This document shows, piece after piece, positions 1-7,889 of a stretch of DNA of 11,611 nt (the stretch's first letter is position 1; the number at the start of each line of letters is the position of its first letter). The translations under genes were made by a program, and so were the position numbers. The notes beneath the pieces are model-generated. The model saw only the letters and a program-made list of their open reading frames with translations, had not been told where the DNA came from and made no database searches. The DNA is from Minisyncoccota bacterium (GTDB lineage: Bacteria > Patescibacteriota > Minisyncoccia > Moranbacterales > GCA-2747515), in the NCBI GenBank assembly GCA_938044295.1, contig CALIRC010000067.1:1-11611 (forward strand). Reading direction: 5' to 3'.

Positions 1-822
1 ACTGGCCTCACACTTGCACAGTACAGTGAAATGCAAGGTTCAATCAGATTTTTACTTGGTATAATAAGCGCTACTGGACTCTTTCTGCTTGTGGCGTATG
101 CAAGAATCACACCAAGAAAAATAATCTGGAAAGAGTACATATCATCGTATGCAATTGCCATCATTATCGCTTGGCCGCTAATATTATATTGCATGACAAC
201 TGCTCCAGAACTACTCAAAGTAAACATTCTCTCCAGCAGAATAGCAACATACAGTGACTTTCCATTGGCGCTTGCTGGCGGTGTTTTTTTAGGTTTTCTC
301 ATGTTTGCATTAAAGAAAGAAAGAGAATCATTACCACAAAATTTCGCACCCATACTGTTGAGTTGCCTTTTTTTGTTTATCTTCTCAGAAGGTATCAGAG
401 ATAGTGATATCGCTCTCAAAGCTCAACCAAACACTGAAAGTGCCGTACAAACATTTCACGCCGCCACCTATCTTGGAAGGAATACACCAAATGGAACATG
501 GTCATTAAAGGATCACAACTATATCACTGCAGACACGTGGATGAAAGTCTTTTTTCCAGGCAAAGGCGCAGATTACTCCAATCCACTTTCACGTGGCTTT
601 TTTGCACGGTATGAATCCAAGCCAAATCGTGAACACTGTACTCTCCATATGATCTCAGAACCAGAAAAACCACTTTCACAAGAATGTTTCGACAATCTTG
701 CCATCGGACCAATTATCGTACACACCCAGGAAGATGCTGGACAATTTGAAAGAAACACCAATTTTACAAAATTCTACGAAAATAACGAAATTTCAGGATA
801 CTGGAGAAAACAAAAAAGATGA
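1..822 (+). CDS. Multi-pass membrane protein with soluble C-terminal domain, probable GT-C glycosyltransferase (5' end missing)
   Basis: The reading frame is open to the left edge of the window, so the gene probably starts upstream; the first ATG inside (31) lies just before a membrane segment and is unlikely to be the true start. The 273 visible residues hold about four hydrophobic segments (near residues 15-34, 48-68, 87-105 and 115-132), then a soluble region of about 140 residues. That region is rich in aromatic residues, with a WMKVFF stretch, an SRGFFARY stretch and two cysteines (HCTLHM and QECFDN) that could form a disulfide. A membrane core followed by an extracytoplasmic C-terminal domain is common in large GT-C or PTPS-related membrane proteins of Patescibacteria; that assignment is inference, since the catalytic N-terminal half is not visible. 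The stop TGA is followed at once by the next gene region. Confidence 0.7.
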   Translation, partial: TGLTLAQYSEMQGSIRFLLGIISATGLFLLVAYARITPRKIIWKEYISSYAIAIIIAWPLILYCMTTAPELLKVNILSSRIATYSDFPLALAGGVFLGFLMFALKKERESLPQNFAPILLSCLFLFIFSEGIRDSDIALKAQPNTESAVQTFHAATYLGRNTPNGTWSLKDHNYITADTWMKVFFPGKGADYSNPLSRGFFARYESKPNREHCTLHMISEPEKPLSQECFDNLAIGPIIVHTQEDAGQFERNTNFTKFYENNEISGYWRKQKR

Positions 823-868
823 TCCAAAAAATGACAAGGGAAACCAAAAACATATCAAAGAATATCTT

Positions 869-1231
869 ATGACCCTAGAAAAATACCTCACACAAAAAAT
901 AGTCGTAATTACAATCACTGCAAGCATCATAGTAACAATGCTCTTTCTTGCATGGATTGAAGATCAACAACGTGACTACAGTTTCAACAAGAATTGGTGG
1001 GCAGTCTCTTTCGTAGATCCCCACCCTACGATCAAAAATAACGATTTCACAATAGAAAACTACGCGCATAAATCTCTCTTTCACTATACTGTGCTCGATG
1101 ACGAAAAAAAAATTGTAGAAGAAAAAATCACCATTGAAAAAGGTACGTCAAAAACTATAAAAGTACCCTATCAAGAATCCTCACGTATCATCATAAAACT
1201 CGGAACGCAAGAAAAAACATTGCACAGATAA
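869..1231 (+). CDS. Small single-pass membrane protein with beta-rich extracytoplasmic domain (DUF1616-like)
   Basis: This 120-residue protein has one hydrophobic segment near residues 9-29 (KIVVITITASIIVTMLFLAW), then about 90 mostly polar residues. The soluble part contains WWAVSFVDP and DFTIENYAHKS, followed by alternating strand-like stretches that suggest an Ig-like beta sandwich. The pattern of a TM helix, then WWAV, then a short domain resembling the end of DUF1616 proteins is something I associate with partners of glycosyltransferases in uncultured bacteria and archaea. This is recall rather than a search result. I chose ATG 869 because it lies just before the membrane helix; a TTG at 698 and an ATG at 734 are in frame but would overlap the upstream gene by 89-125 bp and add an unconvincing polar leader. 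No Shine-Dalgarno site is visible. Function unknown; it could anchor or chaperone a glycan enzyme. Confidence 0.65.
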   Translation: MTLEKYLTQKIVVITITASIIVTMLFLAWIEDQQRDYSFNKNWWAVSFVDPHPTIKNNDFTIENYAHKSLFHYTVLDDEKKIVEEKITIEKGTSKTIKVPYQESSRIIIKLGTQEKTLHR

Positions 1232-1291
1232 GATCACAAAAAAACGAAATGAATTTCTTTGTGTAATGCATTAACCAGTACTAAAATCGAA

Positions 1292-2491
1292 ATGTCACAC
1301 AACAATAATACCACCAAAAAAATACTCCTTGTCACGCGTCCTCTGCAACTTCCTTGGGATGAGGCATCCAAAGTTTTTGCATTTAACTTAGCGACGCATA
1401 TCGAAAATACTGACATCACTATTCTGACGCATGGTACTATAAAAGATCTGAAGATCGCAAATGGCTCCACAATCACACAAAAATCCATTTATACTGGATC
1501 AGAAAATGACTTTACGCTTTACCAAAAAATACGCCTATTAGCGTGGATCGCATGTAATGCAAAAAAATACGATATTATCCACCTCATCTTTACCCCAACG
1601 AAACTCAATAGTCGTATACTCTCATTTCTGTGCGGATCTGGAGCACGTAGACCCCATATTATCCAAACAATTGCTACGGTAAGGGAAGATCTTCATGGAA
1701 GAATAAAAGAAAATCTCCATACGTATAAAAATATATTTTTTGCAGACACACTTGTAACGTACTCACAGTTTGCAAGAAAGAACCTTCAAAAAGCAGGATT
1801 TAAAAACGTGCACCACATTTACCCCGGTATTGATCTCAAAAAATTCCATCCAACAAAAAAAGATGAACAGCTTTCAAAAAAATGGCACTTAAAAGAGCGT
1901 GATTTCATAGTGCAGTACAACGGTGAATTTTCACGCCTTGGCGCAACTGATCTCATCATCACAGCATTCCTCGAGGTATGGAAAGATCCTCAAAACGCCC
2001 ATATCAAATACCTCTGCGGCTGTCGCATTAAAAACACGAAAGATCAATTAAAGAAAGATCAAATTCTAAGCAGAATTGAAAAAGCTGGTCACAGTGACAA
2101 AATCATTTTTTCTGACACATTTCATGGAAATATGAATACACTGTACAATATGGCAGACCTTATCATTTTCCCAGTTGTAGATATGAAAGGTAAATTTGAC
2201 GTACCACTTGCAATGATTGAGCCCTATGCATGCAAAAAAATCGTCGTAGCTTCTGATCTGCCAGTATTTAAGGAGTTTTCGAGCAGCGATATCAATGTTA
2301 TAATCCCTAAGAATAGCGCACAAGCTCTTATGGAGGCGATCTGCACAGCTGCCCAAAATCCGGCACGAAACAATCAGAAAGAAGAAAACGCATACACATT
2401 TATCCACAAGAATTTTGACATCACAAAGATCGCACTTCACTACCAAAAACTTTATGAAAATATCACAGAAAGATCTCACAAAAGTACATGA
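1292..2491 (+). CDS. Glycosyltransferase family 4 (GT-B fold, group 1)
   Basis: A 399-residue cytoplasmic protein of normal GT4 length, expected to move a sugar from a nucleotide donor to a glycan or lipid-linked acceptor. The N-terminal Rossmann half opens with ILLVTRPLQLPWDEA (11-25) and ends with the interdomain motif YPGIDLKKFHP (177-187). The donor-binding half starts with FIVQYNGEFSRLG (205-217) and includes IIFSDTFHG (271-279), LYNMADLIIFP (284-294) and KFDVPLAMIEPYA (301-313). The usual EX7E motif is incomplete: E310 matches the second glutamate, but the first position holds F302. This variant may be subfamily-specific. ATG 1292 is preferred over an in-frame TTG at 1259 because the strand-loop-helix start follows it closely; there is no Shine-Dalgarno site. 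The 3' end overlaps the RtcB-like gene by 38 bp, suggesting coupled expression. Donor and acceptor cannot be told from sequence. Confidence 0.88.
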   Translation: MSHNNNTTKKILLVTRPLQLPWDEASKVFAFNLATHIENTDITILTHGTIKDLKIANGSTITQKSIYTGSENDFTLYQKIRLLAWIACNAKKYDIIHLIFTPTKLNSRILSFLCGSGARRPHIIQTIATVREDLHGRIKENLHTYKNIFFADTLVTYSQFARKNLQKAGFKNVHHIYPGIDLKKFHPTKKDEQLSKKWHLKERDFIVQYNGEFSRLGATDLIITAFLEVWKDPQNAHIKYLCGCRIKNTKDQLKKDQILSRIEKAGHSDKIIFSDTFHGNMNTLYNMADLIIFPVVDMKGKFDVPLAMIEPYACKKIVVASDLPVFKEFSSSDINVIIPKNSAQALMEAICTAAQNPARNNQKEENAYTFIHKNFDITKIALHYQKLYENITERSHKST

Positions 2492-3971
2492 ACACCACTA
2501 CAGACTGAAAACGCACAAAATGCATGTTCCCGCAGAGCTCTTTATGAGTGAAAAGTTACTTCCTGCAGATTTCACATTGGCACAAATCGAACAAATTGCA
2601 ATGCATTCCTCCCTCTTTCATGCTACAGCAGCCATGCCTGATGTCATGAGTAAACCAGGGCGCAAAAACGCTGCTGGCACTGTCGTCGTGTCCGATTCGC
2701 ATATTTTACCCCAAGTCAATGACAGTGATCCCAATTGTGGTATGCGTGTCGTAAAAACAAATCTAACAGAAGAAAATACAACACCCGAACAAATCGACAC
2801 CCTATTTAAAGCGCTCGTACCAGCCGTACCAACAAAAGCCTACGTGGGCACAAAAGTACCCTATGATGTTGTTGTGGATATCTGCAGAGGTGGTACAAAA
2901 GCTATTATCGATCATTTGAATATTCAGACAAAAAATGAACGAGAAAACACGCAAGGCGGCGGTAATTACTTTAAAAAAGAATTATCAAAAGAAGAGATCT
3001 TTGATGTCATCCCAAAACTCTATCTACATTTTGCACAGTACCGTCTCGGCATAACTGGCGCCGCAGGTAATCACTTCCTCGATCTCATGAAAGTAAGTGA
3101 CATCGTCGATGAAGACATCGCCACCAAAATGGGACTATCACCTGGTCAATACCTTTTTATGATTCACACTGGATCTGGAATTCTCGGACAATATACCATG
3201 TATACATACACAGCAAAAAAAAGAGAACATCTTTCTCAATCACTCATGACAATGCTGGGTCATCATACATTCACAACAAGAAGAAAAGAAACTTACAAAA
3301 AAATTGCGTCGAAAGTGCGTGATTTCCTCAAAAATAAACTAGAGAGTGATGAGCTCTTCACCTTTGAAACAGGAGAGGAAGCAACACAAATGTACATGCA
3401 AGCGCGCGCTGCTGCGAGCAACTTCGGTGTCGCAAACCGTGCTGTCATCACGCACAACATAGCAACTGTTGCGCGAGAAACACTCGATAAAGATATTCAG
3501 ATGGACCTTCTCTATGATCTGCCACATGTATCCATCGACCAAGAAAATCATTTCGGAAAAGATGTCTGGGTGCACAGAAGTAATGTCACCAGAGCCTACG
3601 GATCCGACAAGATGGTAGATCATCCAATTTACAAAGAAACAGGAGAGCCTGTATTCATCCCATCTTCCATGAGCACAGAAGCATTTATCGGTGTCGGTAC
3701 CAACCGCAACGCAGGAAGCTATTTCAGCGCACCACATGGCACAGGAAAAGGCAGAGAAGTTTCCGAAAGTGATGTGCCAGAAAACCGCACGGAACTCATC
3801 GCAAAAATGTCAAAAAAGGGTGTGAAACTCTACAATGCGCAATCATCAAAAACAATCGAACAAGACTCATCACAGTACAAAGATGTCTCCGAAGTAATGA
3901 AGGGTGTCGAAGAAAATGGCATTGCTAAAGTTGTCGCAAAAATGGAACCTGTCGCAGTCATAATGTATTGA
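2454..3971 (+). CDS. rtcB: Divergent RtcB family protein (RNA-splicing ligase-like)
   Basis: A 505-residue member of the RtcB fold, the family that joins RNA 2',3'-cyclic-phosphate or 3'-phosphate ends to 5'-OH ends using GTP and Mn2+. The metal and guanylylation residues can be matched to archaeal RtcB: D92 and C95 (DPNCGMRV), H207 (GNHFLD), H238 (MIHTG), H334 (THNIA) and the probable GMP-accepting H374 (VHRSNVTRA), with H428 in PHGTGKGR. Several canonical positions differ. The PDGHxGYG segment reads PDVMSKPGR (62-70), GSRGLG reads GSGILG (240-245), the Glu after GNHF is D210, and the usual ...IKG C terminus is ...IMY. Ligase activity is therefore plausible but unproven. ATG 2454 is supported because the leader DLTKVHEHHYRL and MHVPAELFMSEKLL resemble the N terminus of archaeal RtcB; the start lies inside the GT4 gene. 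The kinase-like gene begins 3 bp after the stop. Confidence 0.88.
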   Translation: MKISQKDLTKVHEHHYRLKTHKMHVPAELFMSEKLLPADFTLAQIEQIAMHSSLFHATAAMPDVMSKPGRKNAAGTVVVSDSHILPQVNDSDPNCGMRVVKTNLTEENTTPEQIDTLFKALVPAVPTKAYVGTKVPYDVVVDICRGGTKAIIDHLNIQTKNERENTQGGGNYFKKELSKEEIFDVIPKLYLHFAQYRLGITGAAGNHFLDLMKVSDIVDEDIATKMGLSPGQYLFMIHTGSGILGQYTMYTYTAKKREHLSQSLMTMLGHHTFTTRRKETYKKIASKVRDFLKNKLESDELFTFETGEEATQMYMQARAAASNFGVANRAVITHNIATVARETLDKDIQMDLLYDLPHVSIDQENHFGKDVWVHRSNVTRAYGSDKMVDHPIYKETGEPVFIPSSMSTEAFIGVGTNRNAGSYFSAPHGTGKGREVSESDVPENRTELIAKMSKKGVKLYNAQSSKTIEQDSSQYKDVSEVMKGVEENGIAKVVAKMEPVAVIMY

Positions 3972-3974
3972 TCC

Positions 3975-4658
3975 ATGCCCAAAGGAAAAAAGAAACAAAA
4001 ATCACAAAATCTGATCACTATAACTATTTCAGGCGTAGATGGTAGTGGTAAATCGACACAAGTTGCGCTGTTGCAAGAAGCGCTCAAAGAATACGGCCAC
4101 AAAACATACTACTTTCACGCCACACAGTTCTCACTCGCCAATAGCGGCAAAAATAAAATCACCACACCAGGTGAAAAAAAAGCTATCTCAAAATCTTCCT
4201 GGCTTTCCATACAAGCAAGAAAAATAGTCCTCCTCATCGACCTTTTACGGTACGAAAGTCTAAAGAAAAAAATGTATAAAAATGACATCCGATTCATTAT
4301 CAGTGATCGCTATTTTTACGATACGCTCATAAACATTGCATATCTTTCTCGCGAAAAAAAATACTGTGGATTTGGAGTAGATTTCCTCGCTACGCTTGTA
4401 GAGCGACCGCAGTTCCCTTTTTATCTCCACGTAAATGGTGATACCGTATTACAAAGAGAAAGGCATATTGAGCAGGGCGAACGCTATATCTACGATAAAA
4501 TTGAGATTCTCGACAAAAAAGCAAAAAAATGGAATCTAAAATTCATTGATGGGAAAAGAACACCAAAAGAAATTAACAAAGAAATTTTCACTGAAGTATA
4601 TAAGAAAATAAAAGTAAAAGTACTAGATGAAAAAAAGTCATACTTTGGCGCACAATAA
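3975..4658 (+). CDS. Thymidylate-kinase-like P-loop kinase
   Basis: A 227-residue P-loop NTPase, close to thymidylate kinase size. It has a lysine-rich leader (MPKGKKKQK), a Walker A loop GVDGSGKST at 20-28, a DRY motif at 111-113 in ISDRYFYDTL, and a strand and helix FPFYLHVNGDTVLQRERH (147-164) that match the region before the LID in the Tmk family. The phosphate-donor half is well kept. The acceptor motif that follows the second strand in true dTMP kinases (REPGGT) is absent; the matching place reads FHATQFS (47-53), so the substrate may not be dTMP. The ATG is 3 bp after the RtcB-like stop with no Shine-Dalgarno site, so translation is probably coupled. Kinases of this type turn up in surface polysaccharide loci without known substrates. 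A true tmk is the main alternative. Confidence 0.78.
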   Translation: MPKGKKKQKSQNLITITISGVDGSGKSTQVALLQEALKEYGHKTYYFHATQFSLANSGKNKITTPGEKKAISKSSWLSIQARKIVLLIDLLRYESLKKKMYKNDIRFIISDRYFYDTLINIAYLSREKKYCGFGVDFLATLVERPQFPFYLHVNGDTVLQRERHIEQGERYIYDKIEILDKKAKKWNLKFIDGKRTPKEINKEIFTEVYKKIKVKVLDEKKSYFGAQ

Positions 4659-4714
4659 AATCACGCCAATCAAAAAATTACCTAAATATCAAGTGCTCTT
4701 TCACGAAAACTTTC

Positions 4715-5995
4715 ATGAAAAAAAAACTTACTAAAAAACTATCTTTTTCTTACTGTATACTTTTAGGTGCAGAGGTTATTTATAATCTCTCAGCGTACAT
4801 TATCGCCTTTGGGTTAGCGAGAATGCTTGGTCCAGCGGGTCAAGGTCGATACGCAGTAGTCATTGGTGTCGTCACAATGTTTACTATCATCATAGCGCGC
4901 GGACTTCCAAGTGCAATGATGAAACGAATCAGTGAAAACTCTACAGACAATGCACATGTAGCAGCCGTACGCAAAGGAACGCTCAAACTACAAATACCAC
5001 TCGTACTCACGTGTACTGTACTATTTTTTCTTGCATGCCCACTCATTGCAAATGTATTAGGTGACCCATCACTTACTCCACTTTTGAGGATAAGTGCACT
5101 TATTATACCGTTCTTCTCCCTCAGTACTTTCTACGTACTGTATTTAAACGGCCTGAAGTCTTTTCGTGCTCTCGCCATTATAAAGTCTCTCAGAGGCCTC
5201 ACGCGCATCCTAAGTATCATTATCCTTGCATATCTTTTTTCACTTGAAGGAGCGATACTAGGAAATATTGTAGCACCACTTCTTCTCTTTATTATCACAA
5301 TATTTCTTTCAACATTCATCGATCCACAAACAAAAAAAATTGCAGCTCTTGGTCATGTGAAAGCCTATCCATGGAGAAAAATTACTTCCTATGCCGGCAC
5401 ATTCATACTCTACCTATTTTTCTACGAGTTTTTTATACGCGTAGACCTTTTCCTTATCAAATCAACACTCGGTGACGATACCATAACTGGACTCTACGAC
5501 GCTGCAGTAAAAGTAATACTACTCCCTTTCTATGGAATCTATGCATTAACACTGATTCTGTTTCCGACAATGTCGGAAATGGCAAAGAAAGGCGACATCC
5601 AAACAATCAGATCGATTTTAAATAAGCTAGGAATAATCGCAAGCATCGTGTTACCTCTCGGTGCACTTACACTATACTTTTTAAGAGATCTCTTTATCAA
5701 GGTCATTTTCGGTACAGAATTTGCACCTGCAAGTGACTTTATCCCCTACATGCTTGGAGCAACAATTTTTGCAACCATATTTTACGTACTTGCTTCTGTT
5801 TTAAATGGAGCTGGATATACTAAAATCACTGCAAGCATCATCGGAATTGGCTTGATGATGAGTATTGTTCTTAATCTCATTTTCATCCCGATCTATGGCG
5901 CATACGCAACTGCAACTATTTTTTCTCTATCAACAGCAACAATGGGGTTACTTACACTATTTTTTACATACAAGAAATTCTATCACACGAGATAA
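4715..5995 (+). CDS. Flippase, polysaccharide biosynthesis protein (Wzx/MATE-type, MOP superfamily)
   Basis: A 426-residue integral membrane protein with about 12 hydrophobic segments, the usual size for Wzx/RfbX-type exporters. The family signature near the N terminus is clear: a first helix ending before ARMLGPAGQGRYAVV (about residues 35-49), a second helix, then a cytoplasmic stretch ARGLPSAMMKRISEN. Further typical parts are FIRVDLFLIKSTLGDD in the middle, where a charged helix starts the second half, and YVLASVLNGAGYTK near the tenth helix. The family moves undecaprenyl-linked sugars from the inner to the outer face of the membrane, which would feed the GT-C enzymes on the opposite strand. 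The start ATG 4715 follows a 56-bp spacer without a clear promoter or ribosome site. The stop is 13 bp from the stop of the convergent gene. The exact substrate cannot be read from sequence. Confidence 0.9.
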   Translation: MKKKLTKKLSFSYCILLGAEVIYNLSAYIIAFGLARMLGPAGQGRYAVVIGVVTMFTIIIARGLPSAMMKRISENSTDNAHVAAVRKGTLKLQIPLVLTCTVLFFLACPLIANVLGDPSLTPLLRISALIIPFFSLSTFYVLYLNGLKSFRALAIIKSLRGLTRILSIIILAYLFSLEGAILGNIVAPLLLFIITIFLSTFIDPQTKKIAALGHVKAYPWRKITSYAGTFILYLFFYEFFIRVDLFLIKSTLGDDTITGLYDAAVKVILLPFYGIYALTLILFPTMSEMAKKGDIQTIRSILNKLGIIASIVLPLGALTLYFLRDLFIKVIFGTEFAPASDFIPYMLGATIFATIFYVLASVLNGAGYTKITASIIGIGLMMSIVLNLIFIPIYGAYATATIFSLSTATMGLLTLFFTYKKFYHTR

Positions 5996-6008
5996 AAAAG
6001 TATCATTC

Positions 6009-7823
6009 TCACTGACATTTTCGAGATGCATAATCATATGTACAACCAGTAAAAATTTGTCGCCATAAATACCGCGGTTGCGCACTCGAAGAAAAAACGG
6101 GATCCTCCCTTTTCTCAAAAACTGGATCAGTTGAAACTAAGGTGCCTTCAGGTAAATTGTCCTTTACAGACAGAGTATGCAAGGTAAGCGTTCCGAAGTG
6201 TTCTGTCTGCTCAACATCATACAAATCAACAAAATTTTTAAAAACATTTGAAAAATCAGATTGACTACGAATAAGGAGGTAGTAGTTACCCTGCGGATAA
6301 ACTCTGCGGAGATCTCCCACGCCATAAAACGGATAATCGTCATGCTCTACAATACGTTCCCAGATAGCTCGTTTATATTCCGCTTGTGCATGAATGTGCA
6401 CTGGAGCACCATTTGCACGAACATCAGTCAGTATGCGATCACGAACATCCTGCAGTTGACCAAGCGTAACACGAGTCTTCTCTTTGAGGATAAGGTCCGC
6501 ATATGGCAATCTAAATGAAGAATTTTTACCAGCATCTTTTAGCTGCAAAAAATACTGACCCACAAAAAAAGTATTTGAAAAAATAAGAATAAAGAAAATA
6601 ATCCGAAGAAACAAAATATTCCTTTGATTCTTACGGTAAAGAACCGTCGAGAGAATAAATCCAAAAAAGATTACAAAAAGTGGTGCAAGCATCAAGAAAA
6701 ATCTCGGTGCAAGTTCAAACGCCAGTGGTATGTAAATCACAAAAGTAAAAAGAGCCCACAAACCTGTAAGACGCAAGAAATTTTTACCATCAGAATTTTT
6801 TGTTCTTTTGAGAAGCCACAACCATGACACAAAACCAAGCATGATGTACAAAAGTGACAAAAGTGATTTAGGAAGCGCTCCTTTACACAATTCTTCACAA
6901 ACCACATGTCCAGCTTTTTTTACTTTTGGTACAGCAATGTTCTGATCACCAGTAAGTACAACCCACGCCATTTCTGCATGCTCAAGTATATTGCGCGTTA
7001 CGAGTACGCGACTGGTTGTTTTTTCTTCGCCACTCTCCCCTCTGATTGAAGCCACAAAAGCCTTTGCGTTTTCCCCATTCGTTTTGACATCATTGAGAAT
7101 CAGTGGGATATTCAAAAATACAAAAGCACTCACCGCAACACACCAATATTTCCATCCAATACGAGGTCGCACCCATAGTAGATACCCAAGAGCTGTAACG
7201 CCAAATGTCACAAGTGCAAGAAAATGCATATGACTCAAAAATGCAAAACTCACCGCACAAAGAACAAGCCACCACCCAGAACGTGAGGTGTGCTTGCTCA
7301 TCTGCAGCAAGCTATAAGCTGTCAGCAGGCTAAAAAATGGCATCAGATTTGGATTCCATCCAAACCGACTATAAATAACAAAAAAAAGTGAAACACTCAC
7401 AAGGACACTTAACGCAAGAGCGATATTCTCGCGAAAAAACTCGCGCACGAAAAAGAAAAAAAGAGGAATCGTAAAAAGAGAGAATATAAGAATAAACATC
7501 GTACTTCCAGGTGGTGAATTCCCAAAAACAAGCGCACTGAGATAAGAAAGATAGTAATAAAGAGGACCAAGGCGAAGTGTAGTTTTATCTTCTGCCACAC
7601 CATCACCATCAGAATCGATATGCACATTACCAGCTGCTTTTGGTCCCTGTAGTGGAAGTTCACCCGGACCTTTCTCTAGCGCAGCGGCGATCACCTTATA
7701 ATCACGTGCCTGATCCAATTGGTAATGCATCCATTGCTCATAGTATGCAAAACGAAAAAAACCTCCAATCAACATAATAATTAGGAGTATAAAAAGATAT
7801 TTTTTGTTCTCGAAAAAATCCAT
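6009..7823 (-). CDS. GT-C family membrane glycosyltransferase (PMT/GT39-like) with calcium-loop-like insert
   Basis: A 604-residue membrane protein with about 10-11 hydrophobic segments up to residue 425 and a soluble C-terminal part of about 175 residues. The first extracytoplasmic loop carries QLDQARD (35-41), where D37 occupies the place of the catalytic acidic residue of PMT/ArnT enzymes. Other shared marks are RFGWNPN (153-159), HMHF (198-201) and LAPRFF (371-376). Such enzymes transfer sugars from polyprenyl-phosphate donors on the outer face of the membrane. Residues 70-79 (DSDGDGVAED) resemble an EF-hand or thrombospondin type 3 calcium loop, within a roughly 15-residue insert missing from the paralogue encoded just upstream. 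Cysteines C309 and C313 form a CX3C pair also found in that paralogue. The ATG at 7823 directly precedes the first helix and has no Shine-Dalgarno site. Donor and acceptor are unknown. Confidence 0.85.
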   Translation of the reverse strand: MDFFENKKYLFILLIIMLIGGFFRFAYYEQWMHYQLDQARDYKVIAAALEKGPGELPLQGPKAAGNVHIDSDGDGVAEDKTTLRLGPLYYYLSYLSALVFGNSPPGSTMFILIFSLFTIPLFFFFVREFFRENIALALSVLVSVSLFFVIYSRFGWNPNLMPFFSLLTAYSLLQMSKHTSRSGWWLVLCAVSFAFLSHMHFLALVTFGVTALGYLLWVRPRIGWKYWCVAVSAFVFLNIPLILNDVKTNGENAKAFVASIRGESGEEKTTSRVLVTRNILEHAEMAWVVLTGDQNIAVPKVKKAGHVVCEELCKGALPKSLLSLLYIMLGFVSWLWLLKRTKNSDGKNFLRLTGLWALFTFVIYIPLAFELAPRFFLMLAPLFVIFFGFILSTVLYRKNQRNILFLRIIFFILIFSNTFFVGQYFLQLKDAGKNSSFRLPYADLILKEKTRVTLGQLQDVRDRILTDVRANGAPVHIHAQAEYKRAIWERIVEHDDYPFYGVGDLRRVYPQGNYYLLIRSQSDFSNVFKNFVDLYDVEQTEHFGTLTLHTLSVKDNLPEGTLVSTDPVFEKREDPVFSSSAQPRYLWRQIFTGCTYDYASRKCQ

Positions 7824-7889
7824 ACGTAAAACAATATTAACATCTACAGGTTTCTAACCTAGTCTAAACGAGCAGCTCAATCTCTCTCT

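Noticed and set aside
698..868. Upstream TTG/ATG starts (698, 734) for the small membrane protein
   Set aside because: They would overlap the preceding gene by 89-125 bp and add a polar leader in front of a natural TM-helix start; ATG 869 fits better.
1235..1263. Imperfect hairpin CACAAA...TTTGTG with an inner GAAA/TTTC stem upstream of the GT4 gene
   Set aside because: All pairs but a few are A-T, the stem has a 5-base bulge, and no T-run follows; likely chance in A-rich DNA.
1259..1291. TTG start at 1259 for the GT4 gene
   Set aside because: The extra residues are unlike any glycosyltransferase start, and an ATG at 1292 sits at the normal distance from the first strand.
2415..2453. TTG start at 2415 for the RtcB-like gene
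   Set aside because: Resemblance to archaeal RtcB begins just after the ATG at 2454; the earlier residues add nothing recognisable.
2066..2479. Minus-strand open frame of 137 codons
   Set aside because: It lies opposite the well-supported GT4 gene and has a Cys- and Phe-rich composition typical of a mirrored frame.
6273..6279. AAGGAGG, a perfect Shine-Dalgarno core on the plus strand
   Set aside because: It lies inside the antisense strand of the 604-residue transferase gene, with no plausible plus-strand gene after it.
7848..7860. Hairpin AGGTT-TCT-AACCT upstream of the 604-residue gene
   Set aside because: Only five pairs with a three-base loop and no T-run; too small to call a terminator or regulator.
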